Shown here one piece after another: positions 8,500 to 16,227 of a stretch of DNA of 64,000 bases. The notes beneath the pieces were generated by a model. It saw only the letters and a list, made by a program, of their open reading frames with translations, did not search any database and was not told the DNA's origin. The stretch covers positions 1 to 64,000 of the forward strand of contig CAZUHP010000001.1 of NCBI GenBank assembly GCA_964620595.1, written 5' to 3'. The translations under genes and the position numbers were made by a program. Each line of letters begins with the position of its first letter. The first letter of the stretch is position 1. Source of the DNA: Desulfocarbo sp964620595 (GTDB lineage Bacteria; Desulfobacterota; Desulfarculia; Desulfarculales; Desulfarculaceae).

Positions 8500-10023
8500 A
8501 TGAGCGAACTAAAAAGTATGATCGACCAGGTCGCCCGGGAGAAGGGACTCGACCGCGAGATCCTCATCAACACCCTGGAGGAGGCCATGCGCTCGGCCGC
8601 CCGGCGCATGTTGGGTTCCAAGGTGGAGGTGGACGTCGCCTACAACGACGAGTTGGGCGAGGTGGAGATCTTCGAGTTCAAGGAAGTGGTGGAGGAGGTC
8701 GAAGACCCCGAAACCCAGGTGGGCTTGGAGGATGCTCTCAAGCTGGACCCGGAGTGCCAGGTGGGAGACGAGCTGGGCGTGAAGGTGGATACCTCCGACT
8801 TCGGGCGCATCGCCGCCCAGAGCGCCAAGCAGGTCATCATCCAGCGCATGAAGGACGCCGAACGCGACATCATCTACGAGGACTACAAGGACCGCAAGGG
8901 CGAGATCATCAACGGCATCGTCCAGCGTTTCGACAAGGGCAACATCATCGTCAACCTGGGACGGACCGAGGCGGTGCTGCCCTCCAAGGAGCAGGTTCCC
9001 CGCGAGGGTTACCGCCCCGGCGACCGGGTGCGGGCCTTTGTGCTGGATGTCAAGCGCATCTCCCGCGGACCCCAGATCGTGCTCTCGCGTACCCACCCCG
9101 GCTTCATCGAGGCGCTGTTCGCCCTGGAGGTGCCGGAGATAGCCGAGGGCATCGTCACCATCGAGGGGGTGGCCCGCGAGCCGGGCAGCCGCACCAAGCT
9201 GGGCGTGAGTTCCCAGGACCGCGACGTGGACCCGGTGGGCGCCTGCGTGGGCATGAAGGGCTCCCGGGTGCAGGCCGTGGTGCAGGAACTCCGGGGCGAG
9301 AAGATCGACATCATCGCCTACGACCCCGACCCGGCCCGCTACGTGGTGAACGCCCTGGCCCCGGCCGAGATAAGCCGGGTGGTGGTGGACGAGGTGAACC
9401 ACTCCATGGAAGTCATCGTGGCCGACGAAATGCTCTCCTTGGCCATCGGCCGCCGCGGCCAGAACGTGCGCCTGGCCAGCAAGCTCACCGGCTGGCGCAT
9501 CGACGTGAAGAGCGAAACCAAGTACGGCGAGGCCCTGCGCGACGGCTACCGCTCCCTGCTGGACGTGGTGGGCGTGGGCGAGGTCCGCGCCGACGTGTTG
9601 TTCCAGGCGGGCTATGGTTCTGCCGAGGCCCTGGCCGAGGCCGACCCGGCCGACTTGGCCTCCCTGCCCGATGTGAGCGAGGAGCGGGCCAAGGAACTGA
9701 TTGCCGATGCCCAGCGTTACCTGGCCGAGGCTGCGGCGGCGTCTGCGGAAGAGGCCGAGGCTGCCTCCGAGGAGGGGGCAGGGGAAGCGGCCGGCGAGGA
9801 CCAGGCGGTTGCAGAAGAGGCGGCCGGGGAAGCCGCGACCGAGCCCGAAGACCAGCCCGCCGCACCGGAGGAGGAGGCTGCAGAGGCGGCTGAACCCGAG
9901 GCCGACCCGGCCCCGGACCAAGCCACCCAGGAGGAGGCGGCCGCACCGGAGGAAGCCCCGGCCGGGGACCAGCAAGCCCCGGAGGCAGGGGAGGCGGGCC
10001 AGGAGCCCAAGGAGGGCGAGTAG
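8500..10023 (+). CDS. nusA: Transcription termination/antitermination factor NusA
   Basis: 507 residues. The N-terminal RNA-polymerase-binding domain occupies roughly 1-125. An S1 domain follows (GIVQRFDKGNIIVNLGRTEAVLP), then two KH domains with VGACVGMKGSRVQ and AIGRRGQNVRLASKLTGW. A helix-hairpin-helix region follows (residues ~350-410, VVGVGEVRADVLFQAGYGS). The last ~95 residues are an acidic Glu/Ala/Pro low-complexity tail in place of the second acidic repeat of enteric NusA. The protein binds RNA polymerase and nascent RNA to control pausing, termination and antitermination. Downstream of rimP with a 36-base gap. Confidence 0.97.
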   Translation: MSELKSMIDQVAREKGLDREILINTLEEAMRSAARRMLGSKVEVDVAYNDELGEVEIFEFKEVVEEVEDPETQVGLEDALKLDPECQVGDELGVKVDTSDFGRIAAQSAKQVIIQRMKDAERDIIYEDYKDRKGEIINGIVQRFDKGNIIVNLGRTEAVLPSKEQVPREGYRPGDRVRAFVLDVKRISRGPQIVLSRTHPGFIEALFALEVPEIAEGIVTIEGVAREPGSRTKLGVSSQDRDVDPVGACVGMKGSRVQAVVQELRGEKIDIIAYDPDPARYVVNALAPAEISRVVVDEVNHSMEVIVADEMLSLAIGRRGQNVRLASKLTGWRIDVKSETKYGEALRDGYRSLLDVVGVGEVRADVLFQAGYGSAEALAEADPADLASLPDVSEERAKELIADAQRYLAEAAAASAEEAEAASEEGAGEAAGEDQAVAEEAAGEAATEPEDQPAAPEEEAAEAAEPEADPAPDQATQEEAAAPEEAPAGDQQAPEAGEAGQEPKEGE

Positions 10024-10027
10024 GAAT

Positions 10028-10324
10028 TTGGCGGCCAGCGGCAGGCACCAGCCCCAGCGCACTTGTGTGGCCTGTGGTCGCAAGGCGCCCCAGAGCGAGC
10101 TGCTGCGGCTGGCCGTGAGTGGCGGCAGGGTGCGGATCGATCCCCTCCGCCGCCTGCCGGGCAGGGGGGCCTACATCTGTCCCCGCCGGGAATGCCGGCA
10201 GGCGCTCATGCGCGACCGCGGCAAGGGTCGCATCTTTCGCAGGCAGTTGGGCGAGGAGGCCTGGACGGAATTGTTCACTAGCCTGGAGAACGAAGCCTCG
10301 CCGGTTTCGGAAGAGAACGGTTAG
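10028..10324 (+). CDS. ylxR: YlxR family RNA-binding protein (DUF448)
   Basis: 98-residue basic protein between nusA and infB, the standard position for ylxR. It carries the family signature RTCVACGRKAPQSELLRL near the N-terminus, then GRGAYICPRRECRQAL. A TTG at 10028 (5 bases after the nusA stop) is the best start: the open frame extends further upstream only through the nusA tail, and AAGGAGG lies at 10009-10015. YlxR proteins are reported to bind RNA or act with RNase P; the exact role here is unproven. Confidence 0.85.
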   Translation: MAASGRHQPQRTCVACGRKAPQSELLRLAVSGGRVRIDPLRRLPGRGAYICPRRECRQALMRDRGKGRIFRRQLGEEAWTELFTSLENEASPVSEENG

Positions 10325-10335
10325 GAGATTTATTA

Positions 10336-13083
10336 ATGGCCAAAATGCGGGTATACGAGCTGGCCAAAGAACTCAAGGTCGATAACAAGGACTTGGTCCG
10401 GCAGCTCATTGAGATGGGGTATGACGTGCGTAACCACATGAGCACGCTCACCCCGGAAGAGGCTCAGGCGGTGCGGGACAAGTTGAAGGAGTCCCGCTCC
10501 GAGGTGGTGGAGGAGAAGCGGGTCACCAAGACCGTAATCCGCCGCCGCCGCAAGAAGGTGAAGCCTGAGCCGGAGCCCGAGGCGGCCGCCCCTGAGGCCG
10601 AGGCTGCGGAACCCCAGCCCGCCGAGGCCGCCGAGGCCGCCCCGGCCGAGGCTGCCGAGGGTGCTCCCCAGGAGGCCGCCGAAGCCGCCCCGGCGGAGGC
10701 TGCCGAGCCTGCGCCCCAAGAGCCTGCCGAAGCCGCCCCGGCCGAGCCCGAGCCTTCGGCCGCTCCCGAGGCCGAGCCCGAGGAAGCCCAGCCCGCCGAG
10801 GAGGCCGCGCCTGCCGCCTCCGCTCCCGCCGCGGAAACTGCCGAGGAGGCCGCCGAGGCTGCGGAGGAGAAGGCGGCAGAAGAGCCCGCTGCGGCCCAGG
10901 AGGCCGAAGCCAAGCCCGAAGCCAAGCCCGCGGCCAAGCCGGCCCCAAAGGCCGAGGAAAAGCCCAAGCCCAAGCGCAGGCTGCGGGAAGACGAGCCGGC
11001 CCGCATCATCAGCCGGCCCAAGCACCCCGTGCCGCCCACCCCGCCCAGCGGAAGGCGCCCCGAACCCCGCCGCCGGCCGGGGCCGGCCATGCGGCCGGGC
11101 TACCAGCCGCCGCTGGGGCCCCAGCCGGCCAAGCTGGACGGCACCCGCAAGCGCAAGAAAGGCAAGAAGGCCGCTTCCATCCCGGACGACGATTTCCTCA
11201 TGCGCAAGACCAAGAGCCGCAGAAAGGAAATCCTGGACAAGGCGGACCTCTATGACCATCGCGGCGGCCGGCGCAAGCGCGGGGTGCCCAAGAAGGCCAA
11301 GAAGACCGAGGTCACCACCCCCAAGGCCATCAAGCGCCGCATCAAGGTGGCCGAGGCCATAACCGTGGGGGATTTGGCCAAGCGCATGGGCGTGAAGGCG
11401 GCCGAGATGGTGGGCCGGCTCATGAAGCAGGGCATGATGCTCACCCTCAACCAGTCCTTGGACGTGGACGAGGCCACCTTGGTGGCCAGCGAGTTCGGCT
11501 TCGAGGTGGAGCGGGTTGGCTTCGAGGAGCATGACCTCCTGGAGCAGAAGCAGGACCGCCCCGAGGACCTGCGGCCGCGGCCCCCGGTGGTCACCATCAT
11601 GGGCCACGTGGACCACGGCAAGACCTCGCTCCTGGACACCATCCGCCGCAGTAACGTGGTGGAGGGCGAGGCCGGCGGCATCACCCAGCATATCGGCGCC
11701 TACAACGTGGAGCTGGAGGGCGGCGGCCGGGTGGTGTTCGTGGACACCCCGGGTCACGAGGCCTTCACCCAGATGCGTTCCCGCGGCGCCCAGGTCACCG
11801 ACGTGGTGGTGCTGGTGGTGGCGGCGGATGACGGGGTCATGGAGCAGACCAAGGAGGCCATCAACCACAGCAAGGCGGCCGATGTGCCCATAGTGGTGGC
11901 CATCAACAAGATCGACAAGCCCGGCGCCGAGCCCGACCGGGTGCGCCGCGAGCTTTCCGACCTGGGCCTGGTGCCCGAGGACTGGGGCGGCGACACCATC
12001 ATGGTGGAGGTTTCGGCCAAGACCGGCCAGGGCGTGCCCGAGCTGCTGGAGATGCTGCTGTTGCAGGCCGAGGTGCTGGAACTCAAGGCCAACCCCGACA
12101 AGATGGCCCGCGGCTATATCCTGGAGGCCCGCCTGGACAAGGGCCGGGGCCCGGTGGCCACGGTGCTGGTGCAGGAGGGCACCCTGCGGAACGGCGATGC
12201 CTTTGTCTGCGGCATATACGCGGGCAAGGTGCGCGCGCTGCTGGACGACCGCGGCCGCCGCCTGGACGAGGCCGGGCCCTCCATCCCGGTGGAGGTGCAG
12301 GGACTGGGCGGCGTACCCGAGGCGGGCGACGAGTTCGTGGTGGTGGAGAACGACAAGGTGGCCCGCCAGATCGCCGATCACCGCGCCCAGAAGAAGCGCG
12401 AGGCCGAGCTGAGCCAGGCCAAGGGCGTGAGCCTGGACGGCTTCTTCGAGAAGATGCAGGAGAGCGAGGTCCAGGAGCTCAAGCTGGTGGTGAAGGCCGA
12501 CGTGCAAGGCTCGGTGGAGGCGGTGGTGGACGCCCTGACCAAGCTGGGCAACGAGCAGGTCAAGGTGAACGTGATCCATGCCGCCACCGGCACCATCACC
12601 GAAACCGACGTGATGCTGGCTTCGGCTTCGGAGGCCATCATCATCGGTTTCAACGTGCGCCCGGCCGGCAAGGTGGTGGAAGTGGCCGAGGCCGAGCGGG
12701 TGGACGTGCGCACCTACGAGGTCATCTACCAGATCGTGGACGATGTCACCGCCGCCCTCACGGGCCTCCTGGCCCCGGTGGTGGAGGAGGAGGTCATCGG
12801 CCGGGTGGAGGTGCGCGATACCTTTGGCGTGCCCAAGGTGGGCACCATTGCCGGCTCCTATGTCACCTCCGGCAAGGTGGAGCGCAACGCCATGGCGCGG
12901 CTCCTGCGCGACGGCAAGGTCATCGCCAACACCCGCATCTCCTCTCTGCGCCGCTTCAAGGACGACGTCAAGGAGGTGACCCAGGGCTTCGAGTGCGGCA
13001 TCGGCCTGGAGAACTACAACGACATCAAGATCGGCGACGAGATCGAGGTGTACATCACCCGCGAAGTGGCGGCCCAACTGTAG
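10336..13083 (+). CDS. infB: Translation initiation factor IF-2
   Basis: 915 residues. An N-terminal IF2-N domain (KMRVYELAKELKVDNKDLV) is followed by a long Ala/Pro/Glu linker (residues ~75-215) typical of this phylum. A second IF2-N-like module (AITVGDLAKRMGVKAAEMV) comes next. The G domain has GHVDHGKTSLLD (G1), DTPGHEAF (G3) and NKIDKP (G4), then domains II, III and C2. IF-2 is the GTPase that positions initiator tRNA on the 30S subunit. The ATG is preceded by GGAG. Confidence 0.98.
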   Translation: MAKMRVYELAKELKVDNKDLVRQLIEMGYDVRNHMSTLTPEEAQAVRDKLKESRSEVVEEKRVTKTVIRRRRKKVKPEPEPEAAAPEAEAAEPQPAEAAEAAPAEAAEGAPQEAAEAAPAEAAEPAPQEPAEAAPAEPEPSAAPEAEPEEAQPAEEAAPAASAPAAETAEEAAEAAEEKAAEEPAAAQEAEAKPEAKPAAKPAPKAEEKPKPKRRLREDEPARIISRPKHPVPPTPPSGRRPEPRRRPGPAMRPGYQPPLGPQPAKLDGTRKRKKGKKAASIPDDDFLMRKTKSRRKEILDKADLYDHRGGRRKRGVPKKAKKTEVTTPKAIKRRIKVAEAITVGDLAKRMGVKAAEMVGRLMKQGMMLTLNQSLDVDEATLVASEFGFEVERVGFEEHDLLEQKQDRPEDLRPRPPVVTIMGHVDHGKTSLLDTIRRSNVVEGEAGGITQHIGAYNVELEGGGRVVFVDTPGHEAFTQMRSRGAQVTDVVVLVVAADDGVMEQTKEAINHSKAADVPIVVAINKIDKPGAEPDRVRRELSDLGLVPEDWGGDTIMVEVSAKTGQGVPELLEMLLLQAEVLELKANPDKMARGYILEARLDKGRGPVATVLVQEGTLRNGDAFVCGIYAGKVRALLDDRGRRLDEAGPSIPVEVQGLGGVPEAGDEFVVVENDKVARQIADHRAQKKREAELSQAKGVSLDGFFEKMQESEVQELKLVVKADVQGSVEAVVDALTKLGNEQVKVNVIHAATGTITETDVMLASASEAIIIGFNVRPAGKVVEVAEAERVDVRTYEVIYQIVDDVTAALTGLLAPVVEEEVIGRVEVRDTFGVPKVGTIAGSYVTSGKVERNAMARLLRDGKVIANTRISSLRRFKDDVKEVTQGFECGIGLENYNDIKIGDEIEVYITREVAAQL

Positions 13084-13137
13084 AGCCATGGCCTCCGCCT
13101 CCCCAGCCAGGGCCGCGGGCCCGGAGAGCGACGCCGC

Positions 13138-13470
13138 ATGGTGGTAGGAGCGCTCATGATGACCCTGCACCTGCCCGAGTCGGGCAGCCTCAAGGTCAAG
13201 CGCAAGGTAGTGCGCTCCATCACCGACCGGGTGCGCGCCCGCTTCAACGCGGCCGCCGCCGAGGTGGGGGCCAACGACTTGTGGCAGCGCATCGAGCTGG
13301 GCTTTGCAGTGTGCGGCAACCAGCCCGGTTTCGTGGACCGGCAGATGGACGAGATCAGCCGCTTCGTGGAGCGCTTGGCCCTGGCCGAGGTGATGGACGT
13401 GCGGGTCGAGGTCATCAATCTCAAGGACATGACCTGGGCCCCGGCCGCGGATCCGCCTTGGCGGGACTAG
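13138..13470 (+). CDS. DUF503 (YlxP-like) protein
   Basis: 110-residue protein of the DUF503/YlxP family, which is commonly encoded between infB and rbfA. Typical features are MTLHLPESGSLKVKRKVVRS, VRARFNAAAAEVGANDLWQR and the motif FVERLALAEVMDVRVEVI. It is probably a small cytoplasmic protein linked to ribosome assembly by gene order only. Catalytic residues are not recognised. Confidence 0.87.
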   Translation: MVVGALMMTLHLPESGSLKVKRKVVRSITDRVRARFNAAAAEVGANDLWQRIELGFAVCGNQPGFVDRQMDEISRFVERLALAEVMDVRVEVINLKDMTWAPAADPPWRD

Positions 13471-13491
13471 CGGGGATGAAGGATTTATCGT

Positions 13492-13875
13492 TTGGCGACG
13501 CGTAGGACCAAGAGACTGGGCGCCTTGATGAGGGCCGAACTGGCCGCGCTTCTCTTGCGGCGGGTCAAGGAACCGCGCCTCAAGGAGGTGACGATCACCA
13601 GCGTGGACGTGAGCCCCGATCTCAGCCAGGCCAAGGTGTTCTTCAGCTTGCTGGACGTGGCGCAGGTGGCCGAGGCCCTGGCCGGCTTCCAGGCCGCGGC
13701 GCCCTTCCTGCGCCGTGAACTGGCCGCCCGCTTGCGGATAAAGACCACGCCCCGCCTGATCCCGGTCTATGACGACTCCATGGCCCGGGGCGCGGACATG
13801 AGCGAGCTGATCCGCCGGGTACGGGCCGAGGACAAGGCCCGGGCCCGGGCGCGCGGCGAGGAGGAGCCCTCGTGA
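13492..13875 (+). CDS. rbfA: Ribosome-binding factor A
   Basis: 127-residue KH-type cold-shock ribosome maturation factor that binds the 30S subunit near helix 1 of 16S rRNA. Visible features are a basic start (ATRRTKRLGALMRAELAALL), then VKEPRLKEVTITSVDVSPDLSQAKVFFSL and a C-terminal basic helix. The start is TTG at 13492 with AAGGA about eight bases upstream. The stop overlaps the GTG start of the next gene by four bases, implying translational coupling. Confidence 0.95.
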   Translation: MATRRTKRLGALMRAELAALLLRRVKEPRLKEVTITSVDVSPDLSQAKVFFSLLDVAQVAEALAGFQAAAPFLRRELAARLRIKTTPRLIPVYDDSMARGADMSELIRRVRAEDKARARARGEEEPS

Positions 13876-14837
13876 GCCGGGCGGTAAGCCAGGCCCTGGA
13901 GGACGCTGGCCGGGTGCTGGTGGTTTCCCACCGCGACCCCGACGGCGATGCCCTGGGCGCTTCCCTGGGGTTGCTGCACCTGCTGGAGCCCATGGGCAAG
14001 GAGATTTGGGTGCATAGCGCCGGGCCGCTTCCCGAGGAGTATGCCTTCCTGCCCGGCATGGAGCGGGTGAGCGATGGCTTCCCCCCTGCCGGGGAGGTGG
14101 ACTTGGCGGTGCTGCTGGACTGCCACCAGCCGGCCCGCGCCGGCCGGGCTGCGGCCGAGTACCTGCCCCAGGTGGGGCGGGCGGTGGTGGTGGACCACCA
14201 CCAGGGGGCGGTGGAGTTCGGTGATCCTGCCTGGGTGGACCCTGGCTATGCCGCCACCAGCCAGATGCTGGCCCAGATGGCCGCCGAGGCCGGCTGGTCC
14301 TTGAATCCCCAGGCGGCCACCTGCCTCTTCGTGGGCCTGCAGACCGACACCGGCTCTTTCCGCTACTCCAACGCCACGCCGCGGGCTTTCCGCACCGCGG
14401 CCGGGCTGGTGGAGGCCGGGGCCGATCCCTGGGCAGTGAGCCAGCAGGTGTATGCCACCCGGCCCAAGCGGCTGCGGCTACTGGCCCGCATCCTGGACGG
14501 GCTCGGCTTCCAGGCCGGCGGCCGCCTGGCCGTGGGCCAGGTCAGCCTGGCCGAGCTGAGCGAGATGGACGCCGATTCCCGCGACCTGGAGGATGCGGTG
14601 GAGGCCATCCGCGGCATCCCCGGGGTAGAGGTGGCGGTGCTCCTCAGGGAGCTGGAGGGCGGCGGAGTCAAGGCCTCCCTGCGCTCCCGGGGCGGCCTGG
14701 ACGTGGCGGCGGTGGCCATCGCCCTGGGCGGCGGCGGCCACCGGAGCGCGGCGGGCATGCGCCTGGAAGGGACCTTGCCCGCCGCCCGGGAGCTGGTCAC
14801 CAGCCGGCTGCTGGCGGCCATGGAGGCGGCGGCATGA
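13872..14837 (+). CDS. nrnA: DHH/DHHA1 phosphoesterase, NrnA-like oligoribonuclease/pAp phosphatase
   Basis: 321 residues. The N-terminal DHH domain has VVSHRDPDGDALGASLGL (metal ligands), DLAVLLDCHQPARAG and VVVDHHQGAVEFGD (the DHH motif), then FVGLQTDTGSFRYSN. The C-terminal DHHA1 domain ends with GGGGHRSAAGMRLEG (substrate binding). It degrades nano-RNA and dephosphorylates 3'-phosphoadenosine 5'-phosphate in characterised homologues. GTG start overlapping the rbfA stop; the gene itself overlaps truB by four bases. Confidence 0.93.
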   Translation: MSRAVSQALEDAGRVLVVSHRDPDGDALGASLGLLHLLEPMGKEIWVHSAGPLPEEYAFLPGMERVSDGFPPAGEVDLAVLLDCHQPARAGRAAAEYLPQVGRAVVVDHHQGAVEFGDPAWVDPGYAATSQMLAQMAAEAGWSLNPQAATCLFVGLQTDTGSFRYSNATPRAFRTAAGLVEAGADPWAVSQQVYATRPKRLRLLARILDGLGFQAGGRLAVGQVSLAELSEMDADSRDLEDAVEAIRGIPGVEVAVLLRELEGGGVKASLRSRGGLDVAAVAIALGGGGHRSAAGMRLEGTLPAARELVTSRLLAAMEAAA

Positions 14838-15838
14838 GGCGGCGGGGCAAACCGCGTTTCCTGGAGGACGGCGTCCTGGTGGTGGACAAGCCCGAGGGCC
14901 CCACCAGCCATGACGTGGTGGCCGCCCTGCGCCGGCGCTTCAAGCCGGCCAAGCTGGGCCACGCCGGCACCTTGGACCCCTTTGCCAGCGGTGTGTTGGT
15001 GCTGGCCTTCAACCAGGCCACCCGCCTGGCCGAGCTGTGGGGCGCCGGCCGCAAGGTCTACCGCGGGGTGCTGGCCCTGGGCCGGGCCACCGACACCGGC
15101 GACCCCACCGGCGAAGTGACCGCCGAGGCGCCGGTGCCCGAACTGGAGCCGGCCCAGGTGGAGGCCGCCTTGCAGGGCCTGGTGGGCCGGCGCATGCAGC
15201 GACCGCCGGCCTATTCGGCGGTCAAGCACCGGGGACGCCCCCTGTATTCCTACGCCCGGGCGGGCCAGGAGGTGACCAAGCCGCCGCGGCCCATCACGGT
15301 GCATGCTGCGGTGCTGCACGGGATGGAACCGGGGCGCATCGACTTCGAGTTGACCTGCTCGCGGGGCACCTACGTGCGTTCCCTGGCCGAGGACCTGGCC
15401 CGGGAGCTGGGCAGCGTGGGCCACCTGGCCTCGTTGCGGCGCCTGGCTTCCCTGCCCTTCACCGCCGAGGAGGGCGTGGGCCTGGATGAGGCCCTGGACT
15501 TGGGACCGGCCGAGCTGGCCGCGCGCCTGCTCACCACCTCCCACGCCTTGGCCCGTTGCGGCCTGCCCGCGGTGGAGGTTGACGACGATGCGGCCTGGCG
15601 CCTGCGCCAGGGAAGCACCCTGGCCCGGGAGGAACTCAGCGGGCCGGGGCTGGAGCCCCGCCCCGGACTGGCCTTTCGGGTGTTGGGCCCGGAAGGCGAG
15701 CTGGTGGCCGTGCTTCGGTGGGTGGAACCCGGCAGCGGCAAGGCTCGCCGGGACTACGAGAACATAAGAGTATTTCCCGAACGCGCTCAGCAGCGCGGCG
15801 GGTGCAAGGCATCTGCGTCGGCTCTGGGAGCCGAGTAG
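14834..15838 (+). CDS. truB: tRNA pseudouridine(55) synthase
   Basis: 334 residues. TruB converts U55 in the T-loop of tRNAs to pseudouridine. The N-terminal KPEGPTSHDVV and the catalytic-aspartate motif GHAGTLDPFASGVL are clear, followed by YRGVLALGRATDTGDPTGE, PPAYSAVKHRGRPLYSYAR and SRGTYVRSLAEDLA. A C-terminal PUA-like extension is present. The ATG overlaps the nrnA stop (ATGA). An 87-base gap separates it from rpsO. Confidence 0.97.
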   Translation: MRRRGKPRFLEDGVLVVDKPEGPTSHDVVAALRRRFKPAKLGHAGTLDPFASGVLVLAFNQATRLAELWGAGRKVYRGVLALGRATDTGDPTGEVTAEAPVPELEPAQVEAALQGLVGRRMQRPPAYSAVKHRGRPLYSYARAGQEVTKPPRPITVHAAVLHGMEPGRIDFELTCSRGTYVRSLAEDLARELGSVGHLASLRRLASLPFTAEEGVGLDEALDLGPAELAARLLTTSHALARCGLPAVEVDDDAAWRLRQGSTLAREELSGPGLEPRPGLAFRVLGPEGELVAVLRWVEPGSGKARRDYENIRVFPERAQQRGGCKASASALGAE

Positions 15839-15925
15839 TCCGGAGGGTGGGGATGGTCCCCGCCGCACTCTGGACCGCAGACGAGGGACCGAATGAGGTC
15901 CAGGATTATGAAGGAGGATTGAAAA

Positions 15926-16195
15926 GTGGTTCTGAACCCGGAAGACAAGAAGGAGATCATCGAGAAGTTCCAGCGCAAAGAGGGTGATACCGGCTCGCCG
16001 GAAGTGCAGATTGCCCTTCTGAGCGAGCGTATTCGCTATCTGAACGATCACTTCAAGGAGCACAAGAAGGATCATCATAGCCGGCGCGGCCTGTTGAAAC
16101 TGGTCGGCCAGCGTCGCCGCCTGCTCAATTACCTGAAGCGCAAGGACGTAGAGCGCTACCGGGCGGTCATCAAGGAGCTGGGCATCCGCAAGTAA
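15926..16195 (+). CDS. rpsO: 30S ribosomal protein S15
   Basis: 89-residue S15, which binds the central domain of 16S rRNA. It shows the family pattern FQRKEGDTGSPEVQIALLSE, then HFKEHKKDHHSRRGLLKLV and RRRLLNYLKRKD. Start is GTG at 15926 with a perfect AAGGAGG at 15911-15917. It sits directly before pnp, the usual rpsO-pnp order. Confidence 0.98.
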   Translation: MVLNPEDKKEIIEKFQRKEGDTGSPEVQIALLSERIRYLNDHFKEHKKDHHSRRGLLKLVGQRRRLLNYLKRKDVERYRAVIKELGIRK

Positions 16196-16227
16196 ATAAG
16201 ACCCTGCCTCCTAACTGAGGAAAGAGG

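Noticed and set aside
10333..13170. Very long open frame (945 codons) antisense to infB, and others like it opposite radical SAM, lon and alaS
   Set aside because: High-GC DNA leaves antisense frames open. The products are His/Gly/Leu-rich and low in complexity, with no domains, and the sense genes are unambiguous.
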